Below are positions 46,163-55,587 of a stretch of 58,787 bases of DNA, one piece after another. Both the position numbers and the translations under genes were made by a program. Position 1 is the first letter of the stretch; each line of letters opens with the position of its first letter. Source of the DNA: Prolixibacteraceae bacterium (GTDB lineage Bacteria > Bacteroidota > Bacteroidia > Bacteroidales > Prolixibacteraceae). The stretch is taken from positions 1-58,787 of the forward strand of contig JAFLKN010000040.1 in NCBI GenBank assembly GCA_019163175.1, in the 5' to 3' direction. Below the pieces are notes generated by a model. It worked only from the letters and a program-made list of their open reading frames with translations, did no database searches and had not been told where the DNA came from.

Positions 46163-48619
46163 ATGAGAATCATTCAAATTAAACCAATCAGCTTGCTGAT
46201 CATATTTGTTCTGATGGTTGTAGGTTTATCAGCGCAAAACGCCGCTCAACCGTTTGCCGATTTCTTCGTTTCAACCGCTGGGAATGATGCCTGGAGCGGG
46301 AAACTGGCAGAACCAAATCCGACCAAAACCGATGGACCTTTTGCCACTGTCAACCGCGCAAAACAGGCCGTCCGGCTAATCAAAAAGGACTGCTACCGAA
46401 ACATTTATGTTTTAATCCGCGGTGGCGAATACCGGCTTTCTGAAACCGAAACATTCACTCCGGCTGACAGTCATTACGATGCTTATCAGATAGTTTACAT
46501 GGCTTATCCTGGCGAAAATCCGGTTTTTTCTTCGGATGTGGAAATTACAGGATGGCAACTGGCCAAATCGGTCAAAATTCTTCCGGCTGCTGCGAAAGGG
46601 AAGGTTTATGTTGCCCCGATGCCAATTCTACCCGAAGGAAAAGCAAGGTTTTATACCCTTTACGATAACGGTAAATTGCAACCCCGCGCCCATTCCAAAG
46701 GTTTTGAACCAACCAAAGTCATGACCGGTGGCGATGGCGGAGGAGTGGATTGGAAAGGAATGATGAAAGCCGACCGCAATTCGCTTTGGTTTCCGGAGGG
46801 AATCCTGAAAAACTGGAACAACCTGGAAGACATCGAAATCTTTGTACAACCCAATGTGGGTTATGTCACCAATTACCTGACCCTGGCTTCGGTGGATGAG
46901 AAGAATGGCGTGGCACAAACCGCGCTTTCGGCGACTTACCCGATGGGCAAAATCGACAAGCACCTGCATGCAATGGAAGGTGGCAGTTGTCGCGTGGAGA
47001 ATGTGATTGATTACCTCGACTCGCCAGGCGAATGGGTGGTGAATACACGCGAAAAATTGGTTTATTACTGGCCTGAAAGTGGCAAGCCCGGACAAGTGAC
47101 CTTTCCGGCGCTCACCGAATATTTTTTGACCGATGGTCACGAAGCCGGCGGAATAGTGCGCAATATTGCTTTCAAAGGATTGACCTTTACCCGCGGCGAG
47201 CGTGAAGTGATTACCAAAAGTGATATAGGGCTTCAGCACGAATGGGATATGTGGAACAAAGCCAACGCCATGCTGCGTTTCCGCGATGTGGAATACTGCG
47301 AGGTGAGCAACTGCCGCTTTACCAATTCGGGCGGCGCTGCCATTCGATTCGACCTTCACGCCCAAAGCAATCTTATCAAAAATAACCTGATTGACTATGT
47401 GGGTGGCACGGGTATTTTGCTTTGCGGATACGGTCCGGGAAAACTGAATGTGAACAAATCGAACCGGATTTTGAACAACCAGATTCACCATTGTGGCGAG
47501 TTTTATTATCAGTCGAATGGGATCATGATTTGGCAAAGCGGCGAAAATACCATTCAGAATAACAAACTGCATCATTTGCCTTATGATGCGGTAGTTTTGA
47601 GCGGAACCCGCCCCATGTTTTTTCAGTTGAAAGGCGAAAACCGCGAACAGGTTGGAACGCTCCGAACCGACGAAATTGCTCCTGAAGCGCTTTACCAGGA
47701 CGATACAACGAAGTACAACTTCAGTAACTTTATATTTTTTAGTCAGTGGCCGAAAGTGGCACCCTATTACCACACCAGAAACAATATCTTGGAGGACAAT
47801 GAGGTATTTCTGGTGATGCAAAAGTGCTTCGACGGAAACGCCATTTACCTCTCGGATGTGGGCGACGGCAACGAAATCAGGCGAAACTATATTCACCATT
47901 TAAATGGGGTGGGCATGCAGCAGGGAATCAGAACCGATGCTTTCCTGAAAAACACCATGATTGCCGAAAACATCATTTACAACTGCAATGGCGGCGGAAT
48001 CAATCTGAAGTACTACGAAAACAATGCATACAACAACATCATTGCCGATATCCATGACATTGTTTACGAGAACAGCGCCGGAAAAACCAACCGCATGTTT
48101 ATCGGCTATTTCAGTATAATGGATGTGTTTACGCGCGATAAAATGCCGCCATACACGGCTTGTAATATTCAGAATAACATACTTTATAAGGTTGCCTCGC
48201 ATAACACTTTTTATCGTCAGGGAACTGTAAATGGGAAATTGACCGAACTGAAAATTGAGGAATGTAACATCGATAAAAACCTGTATTTCGATGCCAACCT
48301 TAAAGATCACGGACAATCGGCGGTTGATTACTACCGAACGAGAGGTGCGGATAAAAACAGCCTTGTTGCCGACCCGATGTTTCGCGATATTAAAAATGGA
48401 GATTTCCGGCTGAAGGAAAACTCACCCGCTTACCAACTAGGATTCAGAGATATTGATGCAAAACGTATTGGTATTACTTCTGATTTTCCAGCCACTTTTA
48501 AAGAATTGGTGAAAAATCAGTTGGGCATGGATTACGACAAGTTCGATAAGCTGGAAGAAATTTGCAAACCTGCAAAAGACGCATCAGGAAAAGAGTTTAA
48601 AGAGGCGAATGGAATATAA
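46163..48619 (+). CDS. Right-handed beta-helix enzyme, GH141/GH120-like
   Basis: An 818-residue secreted protein (signal peptide ending GLSAQ). The mature start has the beta-helix entry signature (FFVSTAGNDAWSGKLAEPNP, DGPFATVNRAKQAVR), then a DSPGEWVVNTREKLVYYWPE inserted domain and repeated coils (GLTFTRGEREVI, GGAAIRFDLHAQSN, NGGGINLKYYENNAYNNI). The end has the frequent LVADPMFRDIKNGDFRLKEN motif. Compared with the protein at 37922 it has no PDZ domain. Members of this fold act on xylan or pectin side chains; the actual activity is unknown. The stop directly abuts the ATG of the next gene. Confidence 0.75.
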   Translation: MRIIQIKPISLLIIFVLMVVGLSAQNAAQPFADFFVSTAGNDAWSGKLAEPNPTKTDGPFATVNRAKQAVRLIKKDCYRNIYVLIRGGEYRLSETETFTPADSHYDAYQIVYMAYPGENPVFSSDVEITGWQLAKSVKILPAAAKGKVYVAPMPILPEGKARFYTLYDNGKLQPRAHSKGFEPTKVMTGGDGGGVDWKGMMKADRNSLWFPEGILKNWNNLEDIEIFVQPNVGYVTNYLTLASVDEKNGVAQTALSATYPMGKIDKHLHAMEGGSCRVENVIDYLDSPGEWVVNTREKLVYYWPESGKPGQVTFPALTEYFLTDGHEAGGIVRNIAFKGLTFTRGEREVITKSDIGLQHEWDMWNKANAMLRFRDVEYCEVSNCRFTNSGGAAIRFDLHAQSNLIKNNLIDYVGGTGILLCGYGPGKLNVNKSNRILNNQIHHCGEFYYQSNGIMIWQSGENTIQNNKLHHLPYDAVVLSGTRPMFFQLKGENREQVGTLRTDEIAPEALYQDDTTKYNFSNFIFFSQWPKVAPYYHTRNNILEDNEVFLVMQKCFDGNAIYLSDVGDGNEIRRNYIHHLNGVGMQQGIRTDAFLKNTMIAENIIYNCNGGGINLKYYENNAYNNIIADIHDIVYENSAGKTNRMFIGYFSIMDVFTRDKMPPYTACNIQNNILYKVASHNTFYRQGTVNGKLTELKIEECNIDKNLYFDANLKDHGQSAVDYYRTRGADKNSLVADPMFRDIKNGDFRLKENSPAYQLGFRDIDAKRIGITSDFPATFKELVKNQLGMDYDKFDKLEEICKPAKDASGKEFKEANGI

Positions 48620-50125
48620 ATGATGCGAAAATTAATCCGGATATATGTTGTTTTTTTATTGACCACGATATCAATAAACGCGGTGGGACAAACCACCGGC
48701 TCGCTATTGCCCGGTGGCGCCGGCAATTGGAAGCTTTCGTGGGCCGACGAGTTCGATTATCCCGATGCCCAGCTCGATGCCAACTGGTATTCAGTCAATG
48801 GCGCTCAATCCTGGATTTTATGCAGCCGCTGGCGCGAAAACGCGGTGGTGAGCGACGGAACGTTGAAACTGGTCAACAAGAAAGAATCGCGTGGCGGACA
48901 GGATTGGACTTCAGGAAGTATCTGGACCAAGACAAAGTTTCAGTATGGCTACTTCGAGTGCCGTTACAAGTATGCTGCGGCAACAGGAACTAATAATTCA
49001 TTTTGGATCATGACCACCGGAACCACGCCAACCGTTGGCAAAAAGTTTGAAATCGACATCAACGAAGGGCATTATCCGGCAGAAATGGCGACCAATTTGC
49101 ATAACTGGACTGATGTGACCACCGATCCGGCAACCGGCAAATCCACACATCCATCGTGGAGCAAATCGTTCAGCTTTTCAACGGCAAAGCCCGACATCAC
49201 CATTCAGTTCGAAACTCCGGTAACCACCAAGCGCATTCGCTTCTCATCCACGTATGGCGCTCATTTTCATATTCAGGAATTCAGGATTTATAATGTAAAT
49301 GCTGCCGGATATCCTTCAGCGCTCTCGCCAACCGCCGATACTGATGTGGCCGGACTCGTGAATTTTGTGCGCGATCCACTGACCAAAATCACTTCCAGCG
49401 GAGTATATGGGGTGGGTTACGAAACACAAAATGTTGCCGATGGCGGTCTGGTGAAACATTGGGTATCGCAGGTTAGTGGTGAGAAATGGCTTGAATTTGA
49501 GTTTGCTTCAGCCAAAACCATTGGCTACCTTCAGTTTGTTAATGGTTGGCTAAGCAGCGGAACCTGGAACGCGGTAATAACCAATTACAAAGTGCAGTAT
49601 CACAATGGAACCGACTGGGTGGAAATGGCTACCTACGATGCTTCGCTGACAGGAATGAATCTGGGCAAGGAATTCCATACTTACGGGCTGCAATGGAGCA
49701 AGGACTCACTGATTTATTATTTCGACGGAAAGCCATTGCGCAAAATGAAGAACGATTTCTGCCTCAGCCCGGCACCGGTTTACCTCAGCGAGGCTATTAT
49801 TCCGTGGGCTGGCGAAGTGACTGATGCCATCGACGGAACACAGTTGGAGGTTGACTCTGTGCGGATTTACGAACGGCTGGCAACTTCGGTGCAGGCTAAA
49901 AAGACGGTATCTGCCGATGTTCAGGTTCGGGGAAATAATCTGGTAATCACCTCTGAAATCAATTTGAAATTAGAGCTATTTACGCTGAATGGATCGTTGC
50001 TGACGGTTAAATCAATACCTTCAGGAAGTTATTCGATGACTGTTAGGCAGGGAATATACATGGTTCGCCTTAGCAGCAATACCGCTGTAACAACAAGAAA
50101 AATAGCAATCAATACTGATCAGTAA
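48620..50125 (+). CDS. GH16 enzyme with inserted discoidin-like domain and type IX secretion tail
   Basis: A 501-residue secreted protein. The first GH16 half is at about 38-180 with the catalytic ExDxxE at Glu144-Asp146-Glu149 (KFEIDINEG). Residues about 185-345 form an F5/8-type C (discoidin-like) sandwich (KRIRFSS, QEFRIYNVNAAGYP, NVADGGLVKHWVS). The GH16 fold then resumes (EFHTYGLQWSKDSLIYYFDG, SEAIIPWAGEVTD). Residues about 430-501 are a type A T9SS sorting domain (LKLELFTLNGSLL, GIYMVRL), so it is probably surface-attached or released by type IX secretion. The neighbour at 50167 has the same nested layout without this tail. It starts directly at the upstream stop. Confidence 0.85.
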   Translation: MMRKLIRIYVVFLLTTISINAVGQTTGSLLPGGAGNWKLSWADEFDYPDAQLDANWYSVNGAQSWILCSRWRENAVVSDGTLKLVNKKESRGGQDWTSGSIWTKTKFQYGYFECRYKYAAATGTNNSFWIMTTGTTPTVGKKFEIDINEGHYPAEMATNLHNWTDVTTDPATGKSTHPSWSKSFSFSTAKPDITIQFETPVTTKRIRFSSTYGAHFHIQEFRIYNVNAAGYPSALSPTADTDVAGLVNFVRDPLTKITSSGVYGVGYETQNVADGGLVKHWVSQVSGEKWLEFEFASAKTIGYLQFVNGWLSSGTWNAVITNYKVQYHNGTDWVEMATYDASLTGMNLGKEFHTYGLQWSKDSLIYYFDGKPLRKMKNDFCLSPAPVYLSEAIIPWAGEVTDAIDGTQLEVDSVRIYERLATSVQAKKTVSADVQVRGNNLVITSEINLKLELFTLNGSLLTVKSIPSGSYSMTVRQGIYMVRLSSNTAVTTRKIAINTDQ

Positions 50126-50166
50126 ATTTTACACGAAACAAAAATGCTAAACCAATAAAAACCTAT

Positions 50167-51438
50167 ATGAACACGAACTACATTATAAAACTTGCTGCAA
50201 TGGTTCTTTTGCTGAATTTCTTAAGTGTACAAGCAAATAGCCAGAACTCGGAGTCCAAATCCCTGTTGCCCGGAGGTGATAATAAATGGAATCTGGTATG
50301 GAACGATGAATTTGACCAACCTGATTCTCAACTGGATCAGAAATGGGAATCCCAAAACGGGCCAAGCGGACATATTTTGTGCAGCCGCTGGCGCGAAAAC
50401 GCTGAGGTAAGCAATGGCACCCTGAAACTCATCAACCGCAAGGAAAACCGCGGTGGACAGGAGTGGACTTCAGGAAACATCTGGACCAAAGAACAGTTTC
50501 AGTATGGGTATTACGAGTGTCGATACCGCTATGCGGCAGCTGAAGGAACCAACAATTCGTTCTGGCTGATGATGAAAGGGATTCAACCCAAAGAAGGTAA
50601 ATTTTTTGAACTGGATATCAACGAAGGGCATTACCCCAATTCGGTAAATACCAACATCCACAACTGGAGCGATGTTACGGAAGTCAATGGCAAAAAGACA
50701 CATCCATCCGATTCCAAAAGTTTCTATTACGGTGTGCGCCCCGATGTGCAGCTTCAGTTGGAAATTCCGGTCACCACGCGCCGTATCCGTTTTAGCTCAA
50801 CCAACGGAAATAACTTTCATATTCCTGAATTCCGTATTTACAATGTGAATCCTGCCGGGTATCCCAAGGCACTTTCAGAAACTGCCGATGCTGATGTTTC
50901 GGGCCTGATCAATTTTGCCAAAGAACCGACTACAAAAATTACCGCCAGCGGAAATTTAAACGATGGAGCAGATTATCAGGTTCAAAATTTGGCTGATGGA
51001 AAAATTACCTCACGTTGGGTGACACAAAAAGACGGAGAAAAATGGCTCGAATTTGAGTTCAGCAGTGCCCGACAGGTGGGTTGCATTCAATTCCTGAATG
51101 GCTATACGGACAAAGGCAACTGGAAAGGCCTGATCAGCAACTATAAAGTTCAGTACGAAAAAAATGGGCAATGGGTTGATATGGGGGTGTTCGACATCAA
51201 AAACGGCGACTTCAATTTTGCCCGCGATTTTCACACCTACGGATTGGATTGGAGTAAGGAGGAGTTGGTTTTCTATTTCGATGGCAAGGAAATCCGCAGA
51301 GAGAAAAACCAGTTTTGTTATTCACCGGCACCGGTTTGGTTAAGTCTGGCCATCATTCCCTGGGCCGGAAAAATTACTGATGCCATCGACAAAACACAGA
51401 TGGAAGTGGATTACGTGAGAATTTTTAAGAAGAAATAA
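50167..51438 (+). CDS. GH16 enzyme with inserted discoidin-like domain, no sorting tail
   Basis: A 423-residue secreted protein (signal segment to about residue 25), paralogue of the preceding gene. The GH16 first half has the ExDxxE signature at Glu148-Asp150-Glu153 (FELDINEG). The discoidin-like insert covers about 190-345 (RRIRFSSTNGNNFHI, NLADGKITSRWVT), and the GH16 sheet returns with FHTYGLDWSKEELVFYFDG and ends MEVDYVRIFKKK. It stops exactly at the last GH16 strand, so the T9SS tail of its neighbour is absent and it should stay periplasmic or be exported otherwise. The decayed fragment at 15227 is the closest match to this protein's start. Confidence 0.85.
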   Translation: MNTNYIIKLAAMVLLLNFLSVQANSQNSESKSLLPGGDNKWNLVWNDEFDQPDSQLDQKWESQNGPSGHILCSRWRENAEVSNGTLKLINRKENRGGQEWTSGNIWTKEQFQYGYYECRYRYAAAEGTNNSFWLMMKGIQPKEGKFFELDINEGHYPNSVNTNIHNWSDVTEVNGKKTHPSDSKSFYYGVRPDVQLQLEIPVTTRRIRFSSTNGNNFHIPEFRIYNVNPAGYPKALSETADADVSGLINFAKEPTTKITASGNLNDGADYQVQNLADGKITSRWVTQKDGEKWLEFEFSSARQVGCIQFLNGYTDKGNWKGLISNYKVQYEKNGQWVDMGVFDIKNGDFNFARDFHTYGLDWSKEELVFYFDGKEIRREKNQFCYSPAPVWLSLAIIPWAGKITDAIDKTQMEVDYVRIFKKK

Positions 51439-51443
51439 GATGA

Positions 51444-51506
51444 AATTGCCATCTCGCCTGAGGAGATACCAATCGATTTGAATTCAGTAGCTGACGGATG
51501 GCAATT
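51444..51506. repeat. Inverted repeat with inner hairpin between GH16 and GH51 genes
   Basis: AATTGCCATC at 51444-51453 is exactly repeated in inverse at 51497-51506, and inside it ATCTC (51451-51455) can pair with GAGAT (51463-51467). The element lies in the 101-base gap and has no T-run. It may be an mRNA structure or a dispersed intergenic repeat. Confidence 0.6.
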
Positions 51507-51539
51507 CCATGTGGCAGTTAAAAAACAAATTATGTACAC

Positions 51540-53600
51540 ATGAAACGAATTTCTTTGTTAGTTTTCTTTTTTTTGAATTCTGTTATTATCGTTTCGGCCC
51601 AAAACAAGTCAAGCAAAATTGAAATTGATTTTCAGCAAAAATGGGCAAGGGTTGAGCCGTCGATGTACGGAATTTTTTTCGAGGAAATCAACAATGCCGG
51701 CGATGGCGGTTTGTATTCGGAAATGATTCGCAATCGTTCGTTCGAGGACCATGTGGCTCCTGGAGGAACGGTTATCCGTGACAAAAAATATTTCTGTCCG
51801 GCAACGCCATCCTACTTTTCAGGCGAAGTAAAAGCACAATCGGCCAATTGGAATACCGACTCGTTGCAGCGCTGGACATTCCAGGTTTCGCCGGATGCAA
51901 AAGCCACAATTTCTGTAAAAACGGATGCACCGCTGAATTCAAATTCGCCACATTATGCGCAGATCGACATTCAGCAAGCATCGGGAAAAGCCGCTGTTTC
52001 GCTTGTAAATTCTGGCTATTGGGGCATTTCGGTGGTGAAAGGTGAAAATTACAACCTTCGCTTTTTTGCCAATACTTCTTCAGATTACAAAGGAACAATT
52101 ACTGCCCTTGTGCGCTCCGAAAGCGGAAAGGTAATTGCAAACAAAGTCATTTCGCTAGAAAATAAATCGTACTGGAATGAATATAAATGCCGGTTTACAG
52201 CCACTGAAACCAACCACAATGGAACTTTCGAATTGGAGTTGGATGCGACGGGTTCAATGATGCTTGATTTTATATCGCTTTCGCCTGCCAATACGTACAA
52301 AAACAGGGAAATTGGTTTTCGGGCTGATGTTGCACAGATGCTGACTGAACTGAAGCCTGCGTTTTTCCGTTGGCCGGGCGGTTGTGTGGTGGAAGGGGCA
52401 ACACTCAAAAACCGCATCAAATGGAAAGAAACGCTGGGAGATCCCGCGCAGCGCAAAGGTGAATATATGAAATGGGGTTATCGGAATACCTATGGTTTTG
52501 GCTATCATGAGTTTTTGCAATATTGCGAAGATATGAACATGCATGGAATGTTTGTGGCCAATGTGGGTTTGTCGTGTGAGTTCAGCAACGGCGATTATTG
52601 CGCGGAGGATTCTTTGGAATTTTTCATCCGGGATGCCCTGGATGCCATCGAATATGCCATCGGCGATGTGAACACCACCTGGGGCGCCAAGCGGGCTGCC
52701 GCCGGTCATCCCAAACCGTTTCCATTGAAATATGTGCAGATTGGCAACGAAAATCATGGGCCGATTTATGAAAAGCGTTACAATAAATTCTACACCAGAC
52801 TTAAATCTGCTTATCCACAAATCGAAATGATACTCAACGGAGTGGCAACCGGTGCCGGAAGTGTTGAGGTGTTGAATCCCAAATTCAATGTCGATAAAAT
52901 TGAAATTGCCGATTACCATTGGTACGACGGGCCCGACTGGTTTTATGATCATGCTTTTCTGTTCGATAAGATTCAGCCGCGTCACAATTTCAAAATTTAC
53001 GTGGGCGAATATGCCTGTCACCGCAAAGTTGGTGCCGGTAATATGTTCGGAGCATTGAGCGAAGCCGCCTTCATGATGGGCATGGAACGAAATTCCGACC
53101 TTGTGACGATGACTTCGTATGCTCCGCTGATTGAAAACTCGAACGGAAGAAAATGGCCGGTCAACATGATGATGCTGAACAACCACCAGGTGGTGGGGCG
53201 CTCATCGTATTACGTGCAAAAAATGTATGCCGGAAACCGGCCGTCATTCAACCTGTCAACACATCTGCTGAATAATCAGGGAATGGCTGTTGATACGCTT
53301 AACGGGATGCGCCAATACGCACAAGCCGGGTACAACGAGCAAACCAGAGAGATAATTGTAAAAGTTGTAAATGCAACTTCCGATGTTTTCTCGCCACAAT
53401 TATCCGTTCAAAATTCACCAAGACTGAAGCCGGTCGGTGAGATAATTACTTTATCGGCCAATAATCCAACTGACGAAAATTCGTTTGAAGCGCCACAAAA
53501 GTTATTTCCAAAATCGGTGCAGATCAAAAATGTTTCTGAACTGTTTCAGATTAATTTTGCTCCCTGGTCGTTTTCAATCCTCAAATTAAAATGTAAATAA
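51540..53600 (+). CDS. GH51 alpha-L-arabinofuranosidase, copy 1
   Basis: A 686-residue secreted protein (signal peptide ending VSAQ). The N-terminal part has the family opening MYGIFFEEINNAGDGGLY, followed by a CBM4-like sandwich insert (WTFQVSPDAKATISV, NSGYWGISVVKGENYNLRFF). The (beta/alpha)8 barrel begins at about residue 255 (LKPAFFRWPGGCVVEG). Acid/base Glu404 lies in QIGNENHG and nucleophile Glu490 in YVGEYAC. The C-terminal jelly roll ends APWSFSILKLK. It should release terminal alpha-L-arabinofuranose from arabinan, arabinoxylan or arabinogalactan. The stop is directly followed by the ATG of the second GH51. Confidence 0.95.
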   Translation: MKRISLLVFFFLNSVIIVSAQNKSSKIEIDFQQKWARVEPSMYGIFFEEINNAGDGGLYSEMIRNRSFEDHVAPGGTVIRDKKYFCPATPSYFSGEVKAQSANWNTDSLQRWTFQVSPDAKATISVKTDAPLNSNSPHYAQIDIQQASGKAAVSLVNSGYWGISVVKGENYNLRFFANTSSDYKGTITALVRSESGKVIANKVISLENKSYWNEYKCRFTATETNHNGTFELELDATGSMMLDFISLSPANTYKNREIGFRADVAQMLTELKPAFFRWPGGCVVEGATLKNRIKWKETLGDPAQRKGEYMKWGYRNTYGFGYHEFLQYCEDMNMHGMFVANVGLSCEFSNGDYCAEDSLEFFIRDALDAIEYAIGDVNTTWGAKRAAAGHPKPFPLKYVQIGNENHGPIYEKRYNKFYTRLKSAYPQIEMILNGVATGAGSVEVLNPKFNVDKIEIADYHWYDGPDWFYDHAFLFDKIQPRHNFKIYVGEYACHRKVGAGNMFGALSEAAFMMGMERNSDLVTMTSYAPLIENSNGRKWPVNMMMLNNHQVVGRSSYYVQKMYAGNRPSFNLSTHLLNNQGMAVDTLNGMRQYAQAGYNEQTREIIVKVVNATSDVFSPQLSVQNSPRLKPVGEIITLSANNPTDENSFEAPQKLFPKSVQIKNVSELFQINFAPWSFSILKLKCK

Positions 53601-55583
53601 ATGAACAAGCACATAATCTCCGCTATTTTACTGATCTGTTCAGCCTTTGGCATTTTCGCGCAAAGCACATTTACCATCGATGCCAGCCAGACCGGCATTG
53701 CCATTAGTCCACGTCTTTATGGAATATTTTTTGAAGAAATTAACCATGCCGGCGAAGGTGGTTTGTATGCCGAAATGGTTCAAAACCGCGATTTCGAGAT
53801 CACCTCGATTCCTGCAGGTTCCAACATGGGCGGAAACCTGGTGCGGACCAAAGACGGATGGCAGGAGCGCAAGGTTTTTGGCAACGAACTGCATGGCTGG
53901 TCGTTCCTTTCGGAAGGTGGCGCTGCGGGCGATATCCGTTTGCAACACGATCACCCGCTAAACGGGAAAAATCCAGCTTCCATGCGACTGATCGTTACCA
54001 AAGCGGGTAGCCGTTCAGGAGTGTATAATTCCGGTTTTTGGGGAATGAATTTCATGCAGGGAGAAACCTATAACCTCGCGTTTTACGCCCGCACTTCAGG
54101 AAATAAGAAACTGGATGTGACAGTTTCGCTCGAAAGCCCCAATGGCAATCGCATTTATGCTGAAAAAAAGATGGCCAAGGTGGGTGGCGACTGGCAGAAA
54201 TACGAATGCCAGCTGGTGCCGACTGCTTCGGATAACCTGGGGCGTTTGGCTTTAACCATCAGTCAGCCTGATACCTTGTGGTTGGATGTGGTTTCGCTTT
54301 TCCCGCAGAAAACTTACATGAATCGCCCCAATGGTTTACGCGCCGATATCGTGCAAATGCTGGCCGGTCTGAAACCTGCTTTTGTGCGTTTTCCCGGTGG
54401 CGCCATCGTGGGCGGTATGAACCTCGATAACCGGATTCAGTGGAAAAATTCCATCGGCGATATTTCGCAGCGCAAAGGAACTATGAACCTTTGGGGATAT
54501 TACACTACCAACGGATTGGGCTATCACGAATACCTGCAATTGTGCGAGGATTTGAAAGCCGATGCACTTTGGGTGTGTAACCCGGGATTCAGCGACAACT
54601 ACCGCAAAGCCCAATATTGCAAGCCGGAAGAGGTGCAATTGTACGTTCAGGAAGCGCTGGATGCACTCGAATATGCTCTGGGCCCGGTCGATTCGGAATG
54701 GGGAGCAAAACGCGCTGCCAACGGTCATCCGGTGCCATTCCCATTAAAATACATCGAGATCGGAAACGAAGCCAGTGGCGAGGTTTACCGCACCAATTAC
54801 AAACTTTTTTACGATGCTATCCGCCCCAAATATCCGCAGGTAAAAATCATCAGCAACTACAGATCCATCCCTGGTGGTGTGGTCGAAATCAGGGACGATC
54901 ACAAATACGGATCTCCCGAATCGTTTATCAAAGCTTTCAATCAATACGATAATGCCGACCGCAAAGGTCCAGAAATATATGTGGGCGAATATGGCTGCAC
55001 CGATGGTGTAGGCCAGGGAAACCTGAAAGGAGCGCTCGCCGAAGCGGTTTACCTGATGGGGCTGGAAAAGAACAGCAACATAGTAACCATGAGTTCCTAT
55101 GCACCACTCTTTTTCCACGTAAACGACAACGCCTGGCCGGTAAATATGATCGGGTTCGATAACCAATCGGTGTTTGGCCGCACTTCCTACTGGGTGAACC
55201 GGATGATGGCGGAGAACCGGCCTGATTTTCTAGTAAACACTCAATCCGCTGATTCCGTGAAAAACCTTTTCTGTATTTCAGGATACGACAAAACAACCGA
55301 CGAAATCATTCTTAAAGTGGTCAACACCGGCGCGCAGTCGCAAAAAGCTGCTTTTCATTTTAAAGGAATCCGCTTTGCCGGTCAAACGGCTACATCCATC
55401 ACACTAACTCATGCCGATTGTACAGCCGAAAACTCGCTTTTCAATCCCAATGTCGTAATCCCGCAGAAATCGCAGGTCAGCATCGGAAAAGCGAATATCG
55501 AAAGGGAATTTTCACCCTGGTCGTTCACCATTCTTAGAGTAAAAATAGTCAAATCAAAAACCGATAAACCAACTAATATATAA
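53601..55583 (+). CDS. GH51 alpha-L-arabinofuranosidase, copy 2
   Basis: A 660-residue secreted protein (signal peptide ending IFAQ), clearly paralogous to the preceding gene but well diverged. Landmarks: LYGIFFEEINHAGEGGLY, CBM4-like insert (NSGFWGMNFMQGETYNLAFY), LKPAFVRFPGGAIVGG, acid/base Glu390 in EIGNEASG, nucleophile Glu463 in YVGEYGC, and EFSPWSFTILRVK at the end. Having two GH51 with zero spacing suggests one for each of two arabinose linkages or side-chain types; this is inference. It is followed after four bases by GH29. Confidence 0.95.
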   Translation: MNKHIISAILLICSAFGIFAQSTFTIDASQTGIAISPRLYGIFFEEINHAGEGGLYAEMVQNRDFEITSIPAGSNMGGNLVRTKDGWQERKVFGNELHGWSFLSEGGAAGDIRLQHDHPLNGKNPASMRLIVTKAGSRSGVYNSGFWGMNFMQGETYNLAFYARTSGNKKLDVTVSLESPNGNRIYAEKKMAKVGGDWQKYECQLVPTASDNLGRLALTISQPDTLWLDVVSLFPQKTYMNRPNGLRADIVQMLAGLKPAFVRFPGGAIVGGMNLDNRIQWKNSIGDISQRKGTMNLWGYYTTNGLGYHEYLQLCEDLKADALWVCNPGFSDNYRKAQYCKPEEVQLYVQEALDALEYALGPVDSEWGAKRAANGHPVPFPLKYIEIGNEASGEVYRTNYKLFYDAIRPKYPQVKIISNYRSIPGGVVEIRDDHKYGSPESFIKAFNQYDNADRKGPEIYVGEYGCTDGVGQGNLKGALAEAVYLMGLEKNSNIVTMSSYAPLFFHVNDNAWPVNMIGFDNQSVFGRTSYWVNRMMAENRPDFLVNTQSADSVKNLFCISGYDKTTDEIILKVVNTGAQSQKAAFHFKGIRFAGQTATSITLTHADCTAENSLFNPNVVIPQKSQVSIGKANIEREFSPWSFTILRVKIVKSKTDKPTNI

Positions 55584-55587
55584 AAAG

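Noticed and set aside
46628-47899. Long minus-strand ORF of 423 codons
   Set aside because: It is the antisense of the beta-helix gene at 46163, with no family pattern or leader; a composition shadow.
52254-53186. Minus-strand ORF of 310 codons
   Set aside because: Antisense of the GH51 gene, whose catalytic motifs on the + strand are unambiguous.
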